A stretch of DNA of 36,514 nucleotides from contig CALVNG010000016.1 of NCBI GenBank assembly GCA_944349545.1, positions 1 through 36,514 of the forward strand. The letters are read 5' to 3'. The notes beneath the pieces were generated by a model, which was given only the letters and a program-made list of their open reading frames with translations, ran no database searches and was not told where the DNA came from. Each line of letters opens with the position of its first letter. Positions within the stretch are counted from its first letter, which is position 1. Positions 24,678 to 32,807 of this stretch are shown here, one piece after another. The position numbers and the translations under genes were made by a program. Source of the DNA: an uncultured Eubacteriales bacterium. Lineage in GTDB: Bacteria > Bacillota > Clostridia > Christensenellales > Aristaeellaceae.

Positions 24678-25364
24678 TCAGTTTCCGGACAGCATCTGAA
24701 TCAGTTCCTCCGTGGTGTACAGCTCCAGCGATACCTGGTTGGGCAGACAGATGATCATGTTGCCCAGGAGACGGTTCTCCCTGTTGTCCAGTGAAACCAC
24801 GCCCTGCTTGACACAGTCCTGATTTTCGCAGGTGGAGCTTTTCATATCCACGCTTTCCGGGGTCACATGGATGACGTTCTTCGCCCCGGTTTCCTCCTGA
24901 ATGACGGAGTATTCCCCCTCTTCGATCAGGGGAATGGGCTGGTAGGTGGTGCCGCCAGCCGTAACCAGCAGCCATGCCTTGATGGAGGCCGGATCAATGG
25001 TCGCCTGAGGCGCATCGCTGTCCTCGGGCACTGGCGTCGTGGTTTCACCAGAAGGGGACGTGACCGTAACAGGCGCTGTTTCCTCCGCCGCGTCAGGCGC
25101 GCCGGTAGCGGCAGTCTCTCCCGCTGCGGTGGGTTCGGTCGCAGGCTCCGCCGAGGCGGTGGCCTCCGTCGCGGGTTCCGCCGTGGCCGTTGGCTCCGCG
25201 GCGGGCTGGGCTGTGGCGGTGGATTCGGCGAATACATCAGGCCCCAGCGTGGGCGCATCCGCCGCCGGGGTGGCGACGCGCGCGGGCAGCACGGCGGCCA
25301 GCACAGCTACCACAGCGATGGCCGCTACCAGCGCGATTCCGATCCAGATATTCTTGTTGCGCAT
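24678..25364 (-). CDS. Membrane-anchored NusG domain II protein (EetA-like) with a long spacer
   Basis: 228 residues. One N-terminal membrane helix (about 6-26) is followed by about 90 residues almost only of Ala, Thr, Glu and Pro (31-122, with repeating ATAEPATE-like units), then a NusG-II domain (about 128-218) outside the membrane. C179 and C184 in STCENQDCVKQG form the usual cysteine pair, and C206 lies in IICLPNQVSLEL. Related proteins are near 120-140 residues because they lack the spacer. I chose the ATG at 25364, preceded by AAGGAAGGG. It is the first gene of the pair with the Gx transporter. Role in electron transfer is by analogy with Listeria EetA, from memory, and is not shown by sequence alone. 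Confidence 0.85.
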   Translation of the reverse strand: MRNKNIWIGIALVAAIAVVAVLAAVLPARVATPAADAPTLGPDVFAESTATAQPAAEPTATAEPATEATASAEPATEPTAAGETAATGAPDAAEETAPVTVTSPSGETTTPVPEDSDAPQATIDPASIKAWLLVTAGGTTYQPIPLIEEGEYSVIQEETGAKNVIHVTPESVDMKSSTCENQDCVKQGVVSLDNRENRLLGNMIICLPNQVSLELYTTEELIQMLSGN

Positions 25365-25401
25365 GCGTTCCCTTCCTTTCCGTAAATGAAGCGACACGGC
25401 C

Positions 25402-25430
25402 ATGATACCGCATCGGCGCGCGCCCGTCAA
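25402..25430 (-). promoter_or_regulatory. Promoter of the NusG-II/Gx operon
   Basis: TTGACG (25425-25430) and TATCAT (25402-25407) on the minus strand, 17 bases apart. Confidence 0.78.
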
Positions 25431-25459
25431 GCATGGAAAAAACGGGAGGCGGCACGGGG

Positions 25460-25488
25460 TTGCGCGCCGGCTGCGATTTCTGTATACT
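25460..25488 (+). promoter_or_regulatory. Probable promoter of the YkgJ/BaiN operon
   Basis: TATACT (25483-25488) with a weak TTGCGC (25460-25465) 17 bases upstream, divergent from the NusG-II promoter. Confidence 0.5.
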
Positions 25489-25532
25489 GGCCTTGCGTCC
25501 TTTCAGACAAACAGCGAGGGGAGAGAGGATTT

Positions 25533-26084
25533 ATGGCAATCATCATGAGGCTGCTGGCCCGGCGGCCCGCCGTGCGGACGCTGGAGGCCGCGTGCGCGGC
25601 GCTGGGGGATCTGACCCCGCTCAAACGGGACTGCGGCCGTCTGTGCGCAGCCGCCTGCTGCCAGCCCGACGAGACGGGCCTCAACGGCATGCTGCTGTTT
25701 CCCTTTGAGGAAAGCCGCTATCGCCGGCCCATCGAAGGCTTCCCCTTCCGCCTCGTGGACGACGACACGCTCTTCAAGGGCGGCAAGCGCCTGGTGTGCG
25801 AGGGAACCTGCACGCGCGAGCATCGGCCGCTGGCCTGCCGCATCTTTCCGCTGCGCATCCGCGTGCAGTCCGACGCGCTGGGCGATCAGGCGCATTGCGT
25901 GGCGGAGCCGGACCCGCGCGCATGGTGCGTGTGCCCGCTTTTGGAGCAGGGCGGGCTGCGCGCGATGGACCAGGCGTTTGTGGCCGCCGTCGCCAGGGCA
26001 GGCGACGTGCTGATTCAAAACGTATCCATGCTGGAAGCGCTCTGCAGCGAGCAGCGCCTGATCGACGAAATGAGGCGGCTATGA
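25533..26084 (+). CDS. YkgJ-type cysteine-cluster protein
   Basis: 183 residues, cytoplasmic, at least ten cysteines. CGRLCAAACC (C34, C38, C42, C43), CEGTC (C89, C93) and HRPLACRIFPL (C102) follow the zinc/iron-binding YkgJ/UPF0153 pattern CxxxC...CC, and WCVC (C132, C134) adds more thiols. The family probably binds an iron-sulfur or zinc centre and its role is unknown to me. The ATG at 25533 has GGGGAGAGAGG upstream. Its stop codon overlaps the start of the BaiN-like flavoprotein (ATGATG), so the two are translationally coupled. A partner role in electron transfer to that flavoprotein is a reasonable guess. Confidence 0.8.
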   Translation: MAIIMRLLARRPAVRTLEAACAALGDLTPLKRDCGRLCAAACCQPDETGLNGMLLFPFEESRYRRPIEGFPFRLVDDDTLFKGGKRLVCEGTCTREHRPLACRIFPLRIRVQSDALGDQAHCVAEPDPRAWCVCPLLEQGGLRAMDQAFVAAVARAGDVLIQNVSMLEALCSEQRLIDEMRRL

Positions 26085-27397
26085 TGCATACCCTGATCAT
26101 CGGCGGCGGAGCGGCGGGCATGGCCGCCGCCATCGCCGCGGCGCGGGCCGGGCAGACCGTCACGGTGCTGGAGCGCGGGCGCAGGCCGCTCAAGAAGCTG
26201 GGGGTTACGGGCAACGGGCGGGGCAACCTGCTCAATGCCGGCGCGCCGGACTATCCCGGCGGGGCGGATTTTGCCGCGCAGGTGCTTGCCGCTATGCCCT
26301 ATGAGCGGCTGGCGGCCTTCTGGGAGGACCTGGGCGTGCCCCTTCGCCTGGAGGAGGAGGGACGAGTCTATCCCGCCTCGTTCCTGGCCTCCTCGGCGGT
26401 GGACGCGCTGCTGCTCGCCGCGCGCAGGCTGAATGTGGAAATCATCGTCAACGCGCGCGCGGCGGAGCTGGTCCGCCTGCCCGGCGGCGGCTTCGAGGCG
26501 CGGGGAACGGTATGCCGCTACCTCCCCGACGTATCCAAAAAAAACGGGAAAGCCCGACCCGGCGCGCTCGCGGAGGAAACCCCGGCGCGCTGGCGGGGAG
26601 ACCGCGTCATCGTGGCGGCGGGCGGGGCCGCCGCGCCTGCGCACGGCACGGACGGCGGCGCTTACGGCCTTTTGACCGCCTTTGGGCATGCGCTGACGCC
26701 GCCCCGGCCCGCCCTGTGCGCTTTGCTTGCTGACCCGGAGCCGCTGCGCGCGCTGGCGGGTCAGCGGGTGCGCGCGGCGCTGCGCCTTCTGGACGCACGG
26801 GGCGCCTGTCTGGCCGAAAGCCGCGGCGAGGCGCTCTTTGCCCCGGACGGGGTGAGCGGCATCGCGGCCATGCAGCTGGCGCGCTGGTGGAAGCCCGGAA
26901 GCGCATTGCGCATGGACCTGCGCGAAGCCGTGCTCGGTCTAAGCGCCGCAGAGGGCGGCGGCCCGGAGGCGCTGACGGAAACGGAGCGCCTGTTGCGCCT
27001 GCGCGCGCAGCGTCGGGACGGCTGCCCCCTTTCCGAGCTGCTGACCGGGGCCGCATCGCCCGCTCTGAACGACGCGCTGCTGCGCGCCGCCGGGCTGGAG
27101 CGGCATTCCCGTGAGCCGCTTCGGCAGCTTCTGTCCGCCCGGCCCGGAGCGCTCGCGCAGCTGGCGCGGGCCATCGCCGATTTTCCCGTGTCCGTCACGG
27201 GTACGCGCGGCTTTGATGCCGCGCAGGTCACCGCCGGGGGCGCGGCCACGGGCGGCTTCGATCCCCGAACCCTGCAGAGCCGGCTGTGTCCCGGCCTGTA
27301 TGCGGCCGGCGAGGTGCTGGACGTGGACGGCGCTTGCGGCGGCTTCAATCTGATGTTCGCCGTGGCCAGCGGACTTGTGGCGGGAGGCGCGAAGTAG
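26081..27397 (+). CDS. BaiN/HI0933-type NAD(P)/FAD-dependent oxidoreductase
   Basis: 438 residues. The FAD Rossmann motif is IIGGGAAGMAAAIAAA (G8, G10, G13), followed by the family loop KKLGVTGNGRGNLLN. VIVAAGGAAAPAHGTDGGAYGL, FDPRTLQSRL and the C-terminal GLYAAGEVLDVDGACGGFNLMFAVASG are HI0933-family marks. One member, BaiN, has been linked to bile acid dehydroxylation. Most have no known substrate, and nothing here points to bile acids. It is soluble with no signal peptide. Two adjacent ATG codons (26081 and 26084) are possible starts. The first overlaps the YkgJ stop codon. There is no clear terminator before the next promoter at 27431. Confidence 0.92.
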   Translation: MMHTLIIGGGAAGMAAAIAAARAGQTVTVLERGRRPLKKLGVTGNGRGNLLNAGAPDYPGGADFAAQVLAAMPYERLAAFWEDLGVPLRLEEEGRVYPASFLASSAVDALLLAARRLNVEIIVNARAAELVRLPGGGFEARGTVCRYLPDVSKKNGKARPGALAEETPARWRGDRVIVAAGGAAAPAHGTDGGAYGLLTAFGHALTPPRPALCALLADPEPLRALAGQRVRAALRLLDARGACLAESRGEALFAPDGVSGIAAMQLARWWKPGSALRMDLREAVLGLSAAEGGGPEALTETERLLRLRAQRRDGCPLSELLTGAASPALNDALLRAAGLERHSREPLRQLLSARPGALAQLARAIADFPVSVTGTRGFDAAQVTAGGAATGGFDPRTLQSRLCPGLYAAGEVLDVDGACGGFNLMFAVASGLVAGGAK

Positions 27398-27430
27398 CTC
27401 GAAATATTTTCCTACCGCCCGGCCCCTTGC

Positions 27431-27459
27431 TTGAATAATTGTCACAATCATGCTATACT
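27431..27459 (+). promoter_or_regulatory. Promoter of the BMP-type importer, with a palindrome in the spacer
   Basis: TTGAAT (27431-27436) and TATACT (27454-27459) with a 17-base spacer. The perfect palindrome ATTGTCACAAT (27438-27448) lies between the boxes and is a candidate operator. The leader of about 60 bases is too short for a purine riboswitch. Confidence 0.68.
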
Positions 27460-27521
27460 GAATCTGCTGATCCGGTTGTGAAAACCGAAACTCAAAACTC
27501 ATAAATAGGAGGAAGAATCAA

Positions 27522-28628
27522 GTGAAGAAGTTTCTGTCGATGCTTCTGGCCCTGACCCTGGTTCTCTTCGCGTTTACCGCGGTCGCTGAAACCGTCAATC
27601 CCGACGATATCCCCGACGAGATCGTCGCCGAGGACGGCAAGTATGAGCTTGCGTTCGTGACCGACGTGGGCCAGCTCAAGGACAAATCCTTCAACCAGGG
27701 CACCTGGAACGGCGTGAAGGCCTATGCCGCCGCCAACGACCTGACCTACAAATACTATCAGCCCGCCAACGGCGATCAGGCGACCGACGACGACCGCTAT
27801 GACGCCATGAAGGCCGCCTGCGAGGGCGGCGCGAAGGTGGTTGTGTGCGCCGGCTTCCTGCAGGAGGCTGCGCTGCGCCAGGCTGCCGAAACCTATCCCG
27901 ACACCAAGTTCGTCTTCATTGACGGCTATCCCATCGGCCTTGACAACGTGGCCCCCATCGCCTTCAAGGAAGAGCAGAGCGGCTATCTGGCCGGGTATGC
28001 CATCGTCAAGGACGGCTTCACCAAGATCGGCTTCATGGGCGGCGGCGGCGGCACCAACCCGGCCTGCTGCCGTTACGGCTACGGCTTTGCCCAGGGCGTG
28101 AGCGCGGCTGCCAAGGAAATGGGCATCACCGCCGAGCTCAAGTACTCCTGGCAGTATGGCGCCAGCTTCAGCGCCTCCCCCGAGCTGCAGACCATGGCTC
28201 AGGGCTGGTATGAGAACGGCACCGAGATCATCTTCGCCTGCGGCGGCTCCATGTTCTCCTCCATCGTCTCCGCCGCCTCCGCCAACGACCTGTTCGTGGT
28301 GGGCGTGGACGTGGACCAGAGCTACGAGTCCGAGACCGTTGTGACCTCCGCCCTCAAGGGCCTGGTCAACGCGACCTCCTGGGCCATCGGCAAGTACTAC
28401 GCCGATGAGTGGGACGAGGTTGGCAACATCGCCACCAGCCTGGGCGCCAACGATGACGCTGTTGGCCTGCCCACCGATACCTGGGCGCTGGAAAGCTACA
28501 CCATCGAAGAGTACGAGGCGCTGCTGGCTTCCATCAAGGACGGCACCGTCGTGGTCGACGACACCGTGCTGGAAGCTGACGCCGTCGTCAATGCCGGCTT
28601 GGAGAACGTGGAGATCATCTACGAATAA
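27522..28628 (+). CDS. BMP-family (nucleoside-type) ABC substrate-binding protein
   Basis: 368 residues. It has a signal peptide (1-22, ending AVAET) and no lipobox cysteine. The BMP/PnrA fold marks are LAFVTDVGQLKDKSFNQGTWNG, VVCAGFLQEAALRQAA, KFVFIDG, FKEEQSGYLAGYAI, KIGFMGGGGG and FVVGVDVDQS. The DKSFNQ loop and the aromatic near G-x-W line the purine nucleoside site in PnrA/BmpA-like proteins. The start is GTG with ATAGGAGG eleven bases upstream. It heads the importer operon and is separated from the ATPase gene by a terminator and a second promoter, so it is probably made in excess. In Gram-positives such binding proteins are usually lipoproteins. Confidence 0.93.
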   Translation: MKKFLSMLLALTLVLFAFTAVAETVNPDDIPDEIVAEDGKYELAFVTDVGQLKDKSFNQGTWNGVKAYAAANDLTYKYYQPANGDQATDDDRYDAMKAACEGGAKVVVCAGFLQEAALRQAAETYPDTKFVFIDGYPIGLDNVAPIAFKEEQSGYLAGYAIVKDGFTKIGFMGGGGGTNPACCRYGYGFAQGVSAAAKEMGITAELKYSWQYGASFSASPELQTMAQGWYENGTEIIFACGGSMFSSIVSAASANDLFVVGVDVDQSYESETVVTSALKGLVNATSWAIGKYYADEWDEVGNIATSLGANDDAVGLPTDTWALESYTIEEYEALLASIKDGTVVVDDTVLEADAVVNAGLENVEIIYE

Positions 28629-28642
28629 TCCCGGTTCATACG

Positions 28643-28670
28643 CGGAGAGGGCAAACGCCCTCTCCGTTTT
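28643..28670 (+). terminator. Terminator between the binding protein and the ATPase gene
   Basis: A 10 bp stem (CGGAGAGGGC with GCCCTCTCCG), a 4-base loop, then TTTTCATTT. It begins 14 bases after the stop codon of the binding protein. Confidence 0.85.
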
Positions 28671-28709
28671 CATTTGCGTATCTTTCTGCGTTCCTCCGGG
28701 CCCTTTTTC

Positions 28710-28738
28710 TTGCAATTTCTACCCTAAACCGATATAAT
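28710..28738 (+). promoter_or_regulatory. Internal promoter for the importer ATPase and permeases
   Basis: TTGCAA (28710-28715) and a perfect TATAAT (28733-28738) with a 17-base spacer, just after the terminator. Confidence 0.72.
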
Positions 28739-28796
28739 GTACCTATTGATAAAAAGCTCATTTCCCTGAAACAAGCAGAAAGGGGGGTGGAGGCGG

Positions 28797-30341
28797 TTGG
28801 ATAACGCCCCGGATTACGTTATCGAAATGCTCCACATCACCAAGGAGTTTCCCGGAATCAAGGCCAACGACGATATCACCCTGCAGCTGCGCCGGGGTGA
28901 AATTCACGCGTTGCTTGGTGAAAACGGCGCCGGAAAGTCCACGCTGATGAGCGTGCTGTTCGGCCTGTATCAGCCGGAGGCCGGCGTCATCAAAAAGGAT
29001 GGCAAAGAGGTCCAGATCAACGACCCCAACGACGCCACGGCTCTGCACATCGGCATGGTGCATCAGCATTTCAAGCTCATCGACGTCTTTACCGTGCTGG
29101 ACAACATCATCCTGGGCGCCGAGGATACCCGGTACGGTTTCCTCAGCCGCCGCGCCGCGCGAGAAAAGGTGCTGGCGCTCAGCGATCGCTACGGCCTCAA
29201 GGTGGATCTGGACGCCAAAATCGAGGACATCACCGTGGGCATGCAGCAGCGCGTGGAGATCCTCAAAATGCTCTACCGCGACAATGAGGTGCTCATTTTT
29301 GACGAACCCACGGCCGTGCTCACCCCGCAGGAGATTGAGGAGCTGATGGAAATCATGCGGGGGCTGACCAGGGAAGGCAAGAGCATCCTGTTCATCTCCC
29401 ACAAGCTCAATGAGATCATGGAGGTGTCCGACCGCGTAACGGTGCTGCGCAAGGGTCGCTACGTGGGTACGGTGGACACCGCCACCACCACGCAGGAGGA
29501 GCTCAGCCGCATGATGGTGGGCCGCCCCGTGCAGCTGGTGGTGGAGAAAGGCCCCGCCCGGCCCGCCGAGCCCGTGCTCAAGGTGGAGGATCTGCGGGTG
29601 CCCTCCCGCCTGTACAAGCACGACGCTGTGAAGAACGTTTCTTTCACCGCGCGCGCGGGCGAGATCGTATGCATCGCAGGCATCGACGGCAACGGCCAGA
29701 CCGATCTGGTCTACGCCCTGACGGGGCTTGAAAAGCCCTCCGGCGGCAAGATCACCCTCTGCGGCCACGACATCACCCACGCGCCCATTCGCGACCGCAG
29801 CGACGCGGGCATGAGCCACATTCCCGAGGATCGACACAAGCATGGCCTGATTCTGGACTTTACGCTGGAGCAGAACCTCGTTCTGCAGCGCTTTGAGGAG
29901 CCGCAGTTCCAGCGCCATGGCTTCATCCGCTTTGATGAGACGCGAAAATATGCCGAAAAGCTCATCGAGCAGTTTGACGTGCGCTCCGGCCAGGGGCCGG
30001 TGACCATTGCCCGCAGCATGTCCGGCGGCAACCAGCAGAAAGCTATCGTCGCCCGCGAGATCGACCGCGACAAGCCGCTCATCGTCGCCGTCCAGCCCAC
30101 GCGCGGCCTGGACGTGGGCGCGATCGAATACATCCACGGCGAGCTGGTGAAGCTTCGCGACGAGGGCAAGGCCGTGCTGCTGGTCAGCCTCGAGCTGGAA
30201 GAGGTGATGAACCTCTCCGACCGGATTCTCGTCATGTACGAAGGCGAGATCGTGGGCGAGTTTGATCCCAGGCAAACGACGGTTGAGGAGCTGGGCCTCT
30301 ACATGGCCGGCGCAAAGCGGCAGGAGGTGACCCAGGCATGA
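28797..30341 (+). CDS. BMP-type nucleoside ABC importer, double ATPase
   Basis: 514 residues, two fused nucleotide-binding domains. The first has Walker A GENGAGKST (41-49), signature-like TVGMQQRVEI and Walker B LIFDEPTAVL. The second has a degenerate Walker A GIDGNGQTD (295-303), a good signature MSGGNQQK (408-415) and a Walker B with Gln in place of Glu (AVQPTRGLD, Q433). This asymmetry is normal for the NupO/YufO and sugar-type (RbsA) group. The start is TTG at 28797 because AAGGGGGG lies upstream. The first in-frame ATG (28827) has no site. It overlaps the first permease start (ATGA). Confidence 0.93.
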   Translation: MDNAPDYVIEMLHITKEFPGIKANDDITLQLRRGEIHALLGENGAGKSTLMSVLFGLYQPEAGVIKKDGKEVQINDPNDATALHIGMVHQHFKLIDVFTVLDNIILGAEDTRYGFLSRRAAREKVLALSDRYGLKVDLDAKIEDITVGMQQRVEILKMLYRDNEVLIFDEPTAVLTPQEIEELMEIMRGLTREGKSILFISHKLNEIMEVSDRVTVLRKGRYVGTVDTATTTQEELSRMMVGRPVQLVVEKGPARPAEPVLKVEDLRVPSRLYKHDAVKNVSFTARAGEIVCIAGIDGNGQTDLVYALTGLEKPSGGKITLCGHDITHAPIRDRSDAGMSHIPEDRHKHGLILDFTLEQNLVLQRFEEPQFQRHGFIRFDETRKYAEKLIEQFDVRSGQGPVTIARSMSGGNQQKAIVAREIDRDKPLIVAVQPTRGLDVGAIEYIHGELVKLRDEGKAVLLVSLELEEVMNLSDRILVMYEGEIVGEFDPRQTTVEELGLYMAGAKRQEVTQA

Positions 30342-31585
30342 AAAACCGTTTGCTCAAGCTTTGGCATCAGGACGGCACGCGCTCGGTCATGGCGTCGGTC
30401 CTGTCGATTCTGGCGGGTCTGGTCGCAGGCAGCCTGATCATCCTGATTGTAGGCATCTGTAACCCCACGCTGGGGCTGAAAAGCGTGTGGGACGGCGTCA
30501 GGCTGATCTTTGGCGGCCTGTTTGCCACGGGCCGCAACGCGGCGGGCGCGCTGACCTTCGGCTTTAACCCGGCCAGCGTGGGCAACATGCTCTTCCGCGC
30601 CACCCCGCTCATCCTCACGGGTCTTTCCGTGGCGGTGGCGTTTAAGACGGGCCTGTTCAACATCGGCGCGCCGGGGCAGTACCTGGCAGGCACGGCAGCC
30701 ACGCTGTTCATCGCCCTCTCCATCCCCTCCTCCGTCGTTCCTCCGCAAATCATCTGGTTTCTGGCCTTCTTCGGCGGCATGCTGGCGGGCGCCCTGTGGG
30801 GCGCCATTCCGGGCATGCTCAAATCGCTCCTCAACATCAACGAGGTGCTGGCCTGCATCATGACCAACTGGATCGCCGCCAACCTGGTGACCTGGGTCTT
30901 TGATATCTCCAACCTCAAAAACGTGGTGGAAAACACCAAGAGCGGCTACATCTACAAAACCACCTTCAACAACGTGGCCACCTCCAAGCTGGGTCTGGAT
31001 TTGATCTTCCACGACTCCCAGGTCAACGGCGGCATCGTGGTCGCAGCCATCCTTGCGATCATCGTCTATATCATCCTCACCCGCACCACCTTCGGCTACC
31101 AGCTCAAGGCCTGCGGCTCCAACCGCTTCGCCGCGCGCTACGCGGGCATCAAGGACAAGCGCAACATCGTGCTCTCCATGGCCATCGCGGGTTCGCTGGC
31201 GGGCGCCGCGGGTTCGCTGTACTACCTCAGCGGCAACACCGAATTCTTCTGGTCCACCTACCAGAGCCTGCCCGCAACGGGCTTCAACGGCATCCCGGTG
31301 GCGCTGCTGGCGGCCAACCATCCCATCGGGGTGATCTTCACGGGCATGTTCATGTCCATGCTGGATATCTCCGGCCTGCAGATGACCAACCTCACCGCCT
31401 ACAACGAATACATCACCGACGTCATCATCGCCGTGATCGTATACCTGAGCGCGTTCTCGCTGCTGATCAAAACGCTGCTGGGCCACCGCCGCGCGCACAA
31501 GACCGACGCGCCGCTCAAGAACCCCGACCCGGACGGCACGCAGGCGGATTCCAAAGCGGATGGAAAGGAGGCGCTGAAGGCATAA
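30338..31585 (+). CDS. BMP-type nucleoside ABC importer, permease 1 (NupP/YufP-like)
   Basis: 415 residues with about eight to ten helices of the BPD_transp_2 family. Marks are FNIGAPGQYLAGTAATLF, IPGMLKSLLNINEVLACIMTNWIA, and the cytoplasmic loop GYQLKACGSNRFAARYAGI that meets the ATPase. The N-terminus is basic and cytoplasmic. The last 40 residues are a hydrophilic Lys/Asp-rich tail (KTDAPLKNPDPDGTQADSK). It overlaps the ATPase stop by four bases and the next permease start by one (TAATG). The closest known system to my knowledge is the Bacillus guanosine importer NupNOPQ. Confidence 0.93.
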   Translation: MKNRLLKLWHQDGTRSVMASVLSILAGLVAGSLIILIVGICNPTLGLKSVWDGVRLIFGGLFATGRNAAGALTFGFNPASVGNMLFRATPLILTGLSVAVAFKTGLFNIGAPGQYLAGTAATLFIALSIPSSVVPPQIIWFLAFFGGMLAGALWGAIPGMLKSLLNINEVLACIMTNWIAANLVTWVFDISNLKNVVENTKSGYIYKTTFNNVATSKLGLDLIFHDSQVNGGIVVAAILAIIVYIILTRTTFGYQLKACGSNRFAARYAGIKDKRNIVLSMAIAGSLAGAAGSLYYLSGNTEFFWSTYQSLPATGFNGIPVALLAANHPIGVIFTGMFMSMLDISGLQMTNLTAYNEYITDVIIAVIVYLSAFSLLIKTLLGHRRAHKTDAPLKNPDPDGTQADSKADGKEALKA

Positions 31586-32661
31586 TGGAAACGTTGTTTG
31601 AGAATCTCACCTCCGGCAGCATGGTATTTCTGATCCGTCAGACGCTGATCTATGCCGTTCCCCTGATGATCGTGGCTCTGGCCGGCGTTTACGCCGAACG
31701 AAGCGGCGTCATCAACCTGGCGCTGGAGGGCATCATGATCTTCGGCGCGTTTATCGGCGTGCTCTTTGTCAGGCTGGTGCAGCAATGGGGCTGGTTTGAC
31801 GCGGTAAAGGCCGCCGACAACTGGGTGGGCCTTCAGGGCTTCATGCTGATGACCATGGCGGTGGCCGCGATTCTAGGCGCGCTGTTTTCGCTGCTGCTGG
31901 CCTTTGCGGCCATCAACCTGCGCGCGGACCAGACCGTCGGCGGCACGGCGCTCAACCTCCTGGCCCCCGCGCTGGTGCTGTTCCTCATCCGTCTCATTGC
32001 CAACCAGAACACCCTGCAGATGGCGACCGGCGACAGCGCCAGCTGGTTCATGCTCAAAAAGAGCATGTTCGGCTACGGCCGCACGGACGAGGTCGGCTTC
32101 CTCTTTGACACCTTTGTCAACAAGGTCTATCTGGCCACGTATGTGTGCATTCTGGTGTTCATCATCATGTCCGTGATCCTCTACTGCACGCGCTTCGGCC
32201 TCAGGCTCCGTTCCTGCGGCGAGAACCCGCAGGCGGCCGACAGCCTGGGCATCAACGTATTCAAGATGCGCTATGCGGGCGTGACCATCTCCGGCGCGCT
32301 GGCGGGCATGGGCGGTTTTGTGTACGCGCTGACCACCACCAACTGCACCTCCAACGGCGACGTGGCCGGCTTCGGCTTCCTGGCCCTGGCAGTTATGATC
32401 TTCGGCAACTGGAAGCCGCTGAGCGTGGCGGGCGCGGCGCTTCTCTTCGGCCTGTTCAAATGCATCGCCGCCAGCTACGGCAGCCTCTATGTGCTCAATG
32501 GCGCCGGCGAGCAGATCTACTTCCTCAAGGACCTGGGCATCAACACCAACTTCTACCGCCTCCTGCCCTATCTGATCACCTTGATCGTGTTGGCTTTCAC
32601 CTCCAAGAGCAGCCGTGCGCCCAAGGCCGAGGGCATTCCCTACGACAAGGGCAGCCGGTAA
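31585..32661 (+). CDS. BMP-type nucleoside ABC importer, permease 2 (NupQ/YufQ-like)
   Basis: 358 residues, BPD_transp_2 family with about nine helices. Marks are LAGVYAERSGVINLALEGIM, INLRADQTVGGTALNLLAPA, the ATPase-contact loop GLRLRSCGENPQAADSLGI, and the helix with GALAGMGGFVYALTT. It forms the transmembrane pathway as a heterodimer with permease 1. It starts at the last base of the previous stop codon. A strong terminator ends the operon. Confidence 0.93.
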   Translation: METLFENLTSGSMVFLIRQTLIYAVPLMIVALAGVYAERSGVINLALEGIMIFGAFIGVLFVRLVQQWGWFDAVKAADNWVGLQGFMLMTMAVAAILGALFSLLLAFAAINLRADQTVGGTALNLLAPALVLFLIRLIANQNTLQMATGDSASWFMLKKSMFGYGRTDEVGFLFDTFVNKVYLATYVCILVFIIMSVILYCTRFGLRLRSCGENPQAADSLGINVFKMRYAGVTISGALAGMGGFVYALTTTNCTSNGDVAGFGFLALAVMIFGNWKPLSVAGAALLFGLFKCIAASYGSLYVLNGAGEQIYFLKDLGINTNFYRLLPYLITLIVLAFTSKSSRAPKAEGIPYDKGSR

Positions 32662-32679
32662 CGCGGCTCCGCCTTCCGC

Positions 32680-32720
32680 AAAACCCGCTTTGCGCCAAGT
32701 GCGCCTGGCGGGTTTTTCTT
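32680..32720 (+). terminator. Terminator of the nucleoside importer operon
   Basis: AAAACCCGC pairs with GCGGGTTTT (9 bp, 32680-32688 with 32708-32716). A second small stem (GCGC/GCGC) sits in the loop. TTCTT continues the T tract. Confidence 0.87.
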
Positions 32721-32777
32721 TTGCCTGATAAGACAACTTATCTTGTCCCGAAAGCCAAAGCCCGCGTTCTCCGCCTC

Positions 32778-32807
32778 TTGACAGCGCTTTTCCATCCATA
32801 GTACAAT
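32778..32807 (+). promoter_or_regulatory. Promoter of prfC
   Basis: Consensus TTGACA (32778-32783) and TACAAT (32802-32807) with an 18-base spacer. Transcription should begin near 32814. Confidence 0.8.

Noticed and set aside
26081-27397. Bile acid dehydroxylation gene baiN
   Set aside because: The protein is of the BaiN/HI0933 family, but no other bai gene is in the window and most family members have no link to bile acids.
27398-27521. Possible purine riboswitch before the nucleoside importer
   Set aside because: The leader after the predicted start is about 60 bases and I find no aptamer helices or conserved loop bases.
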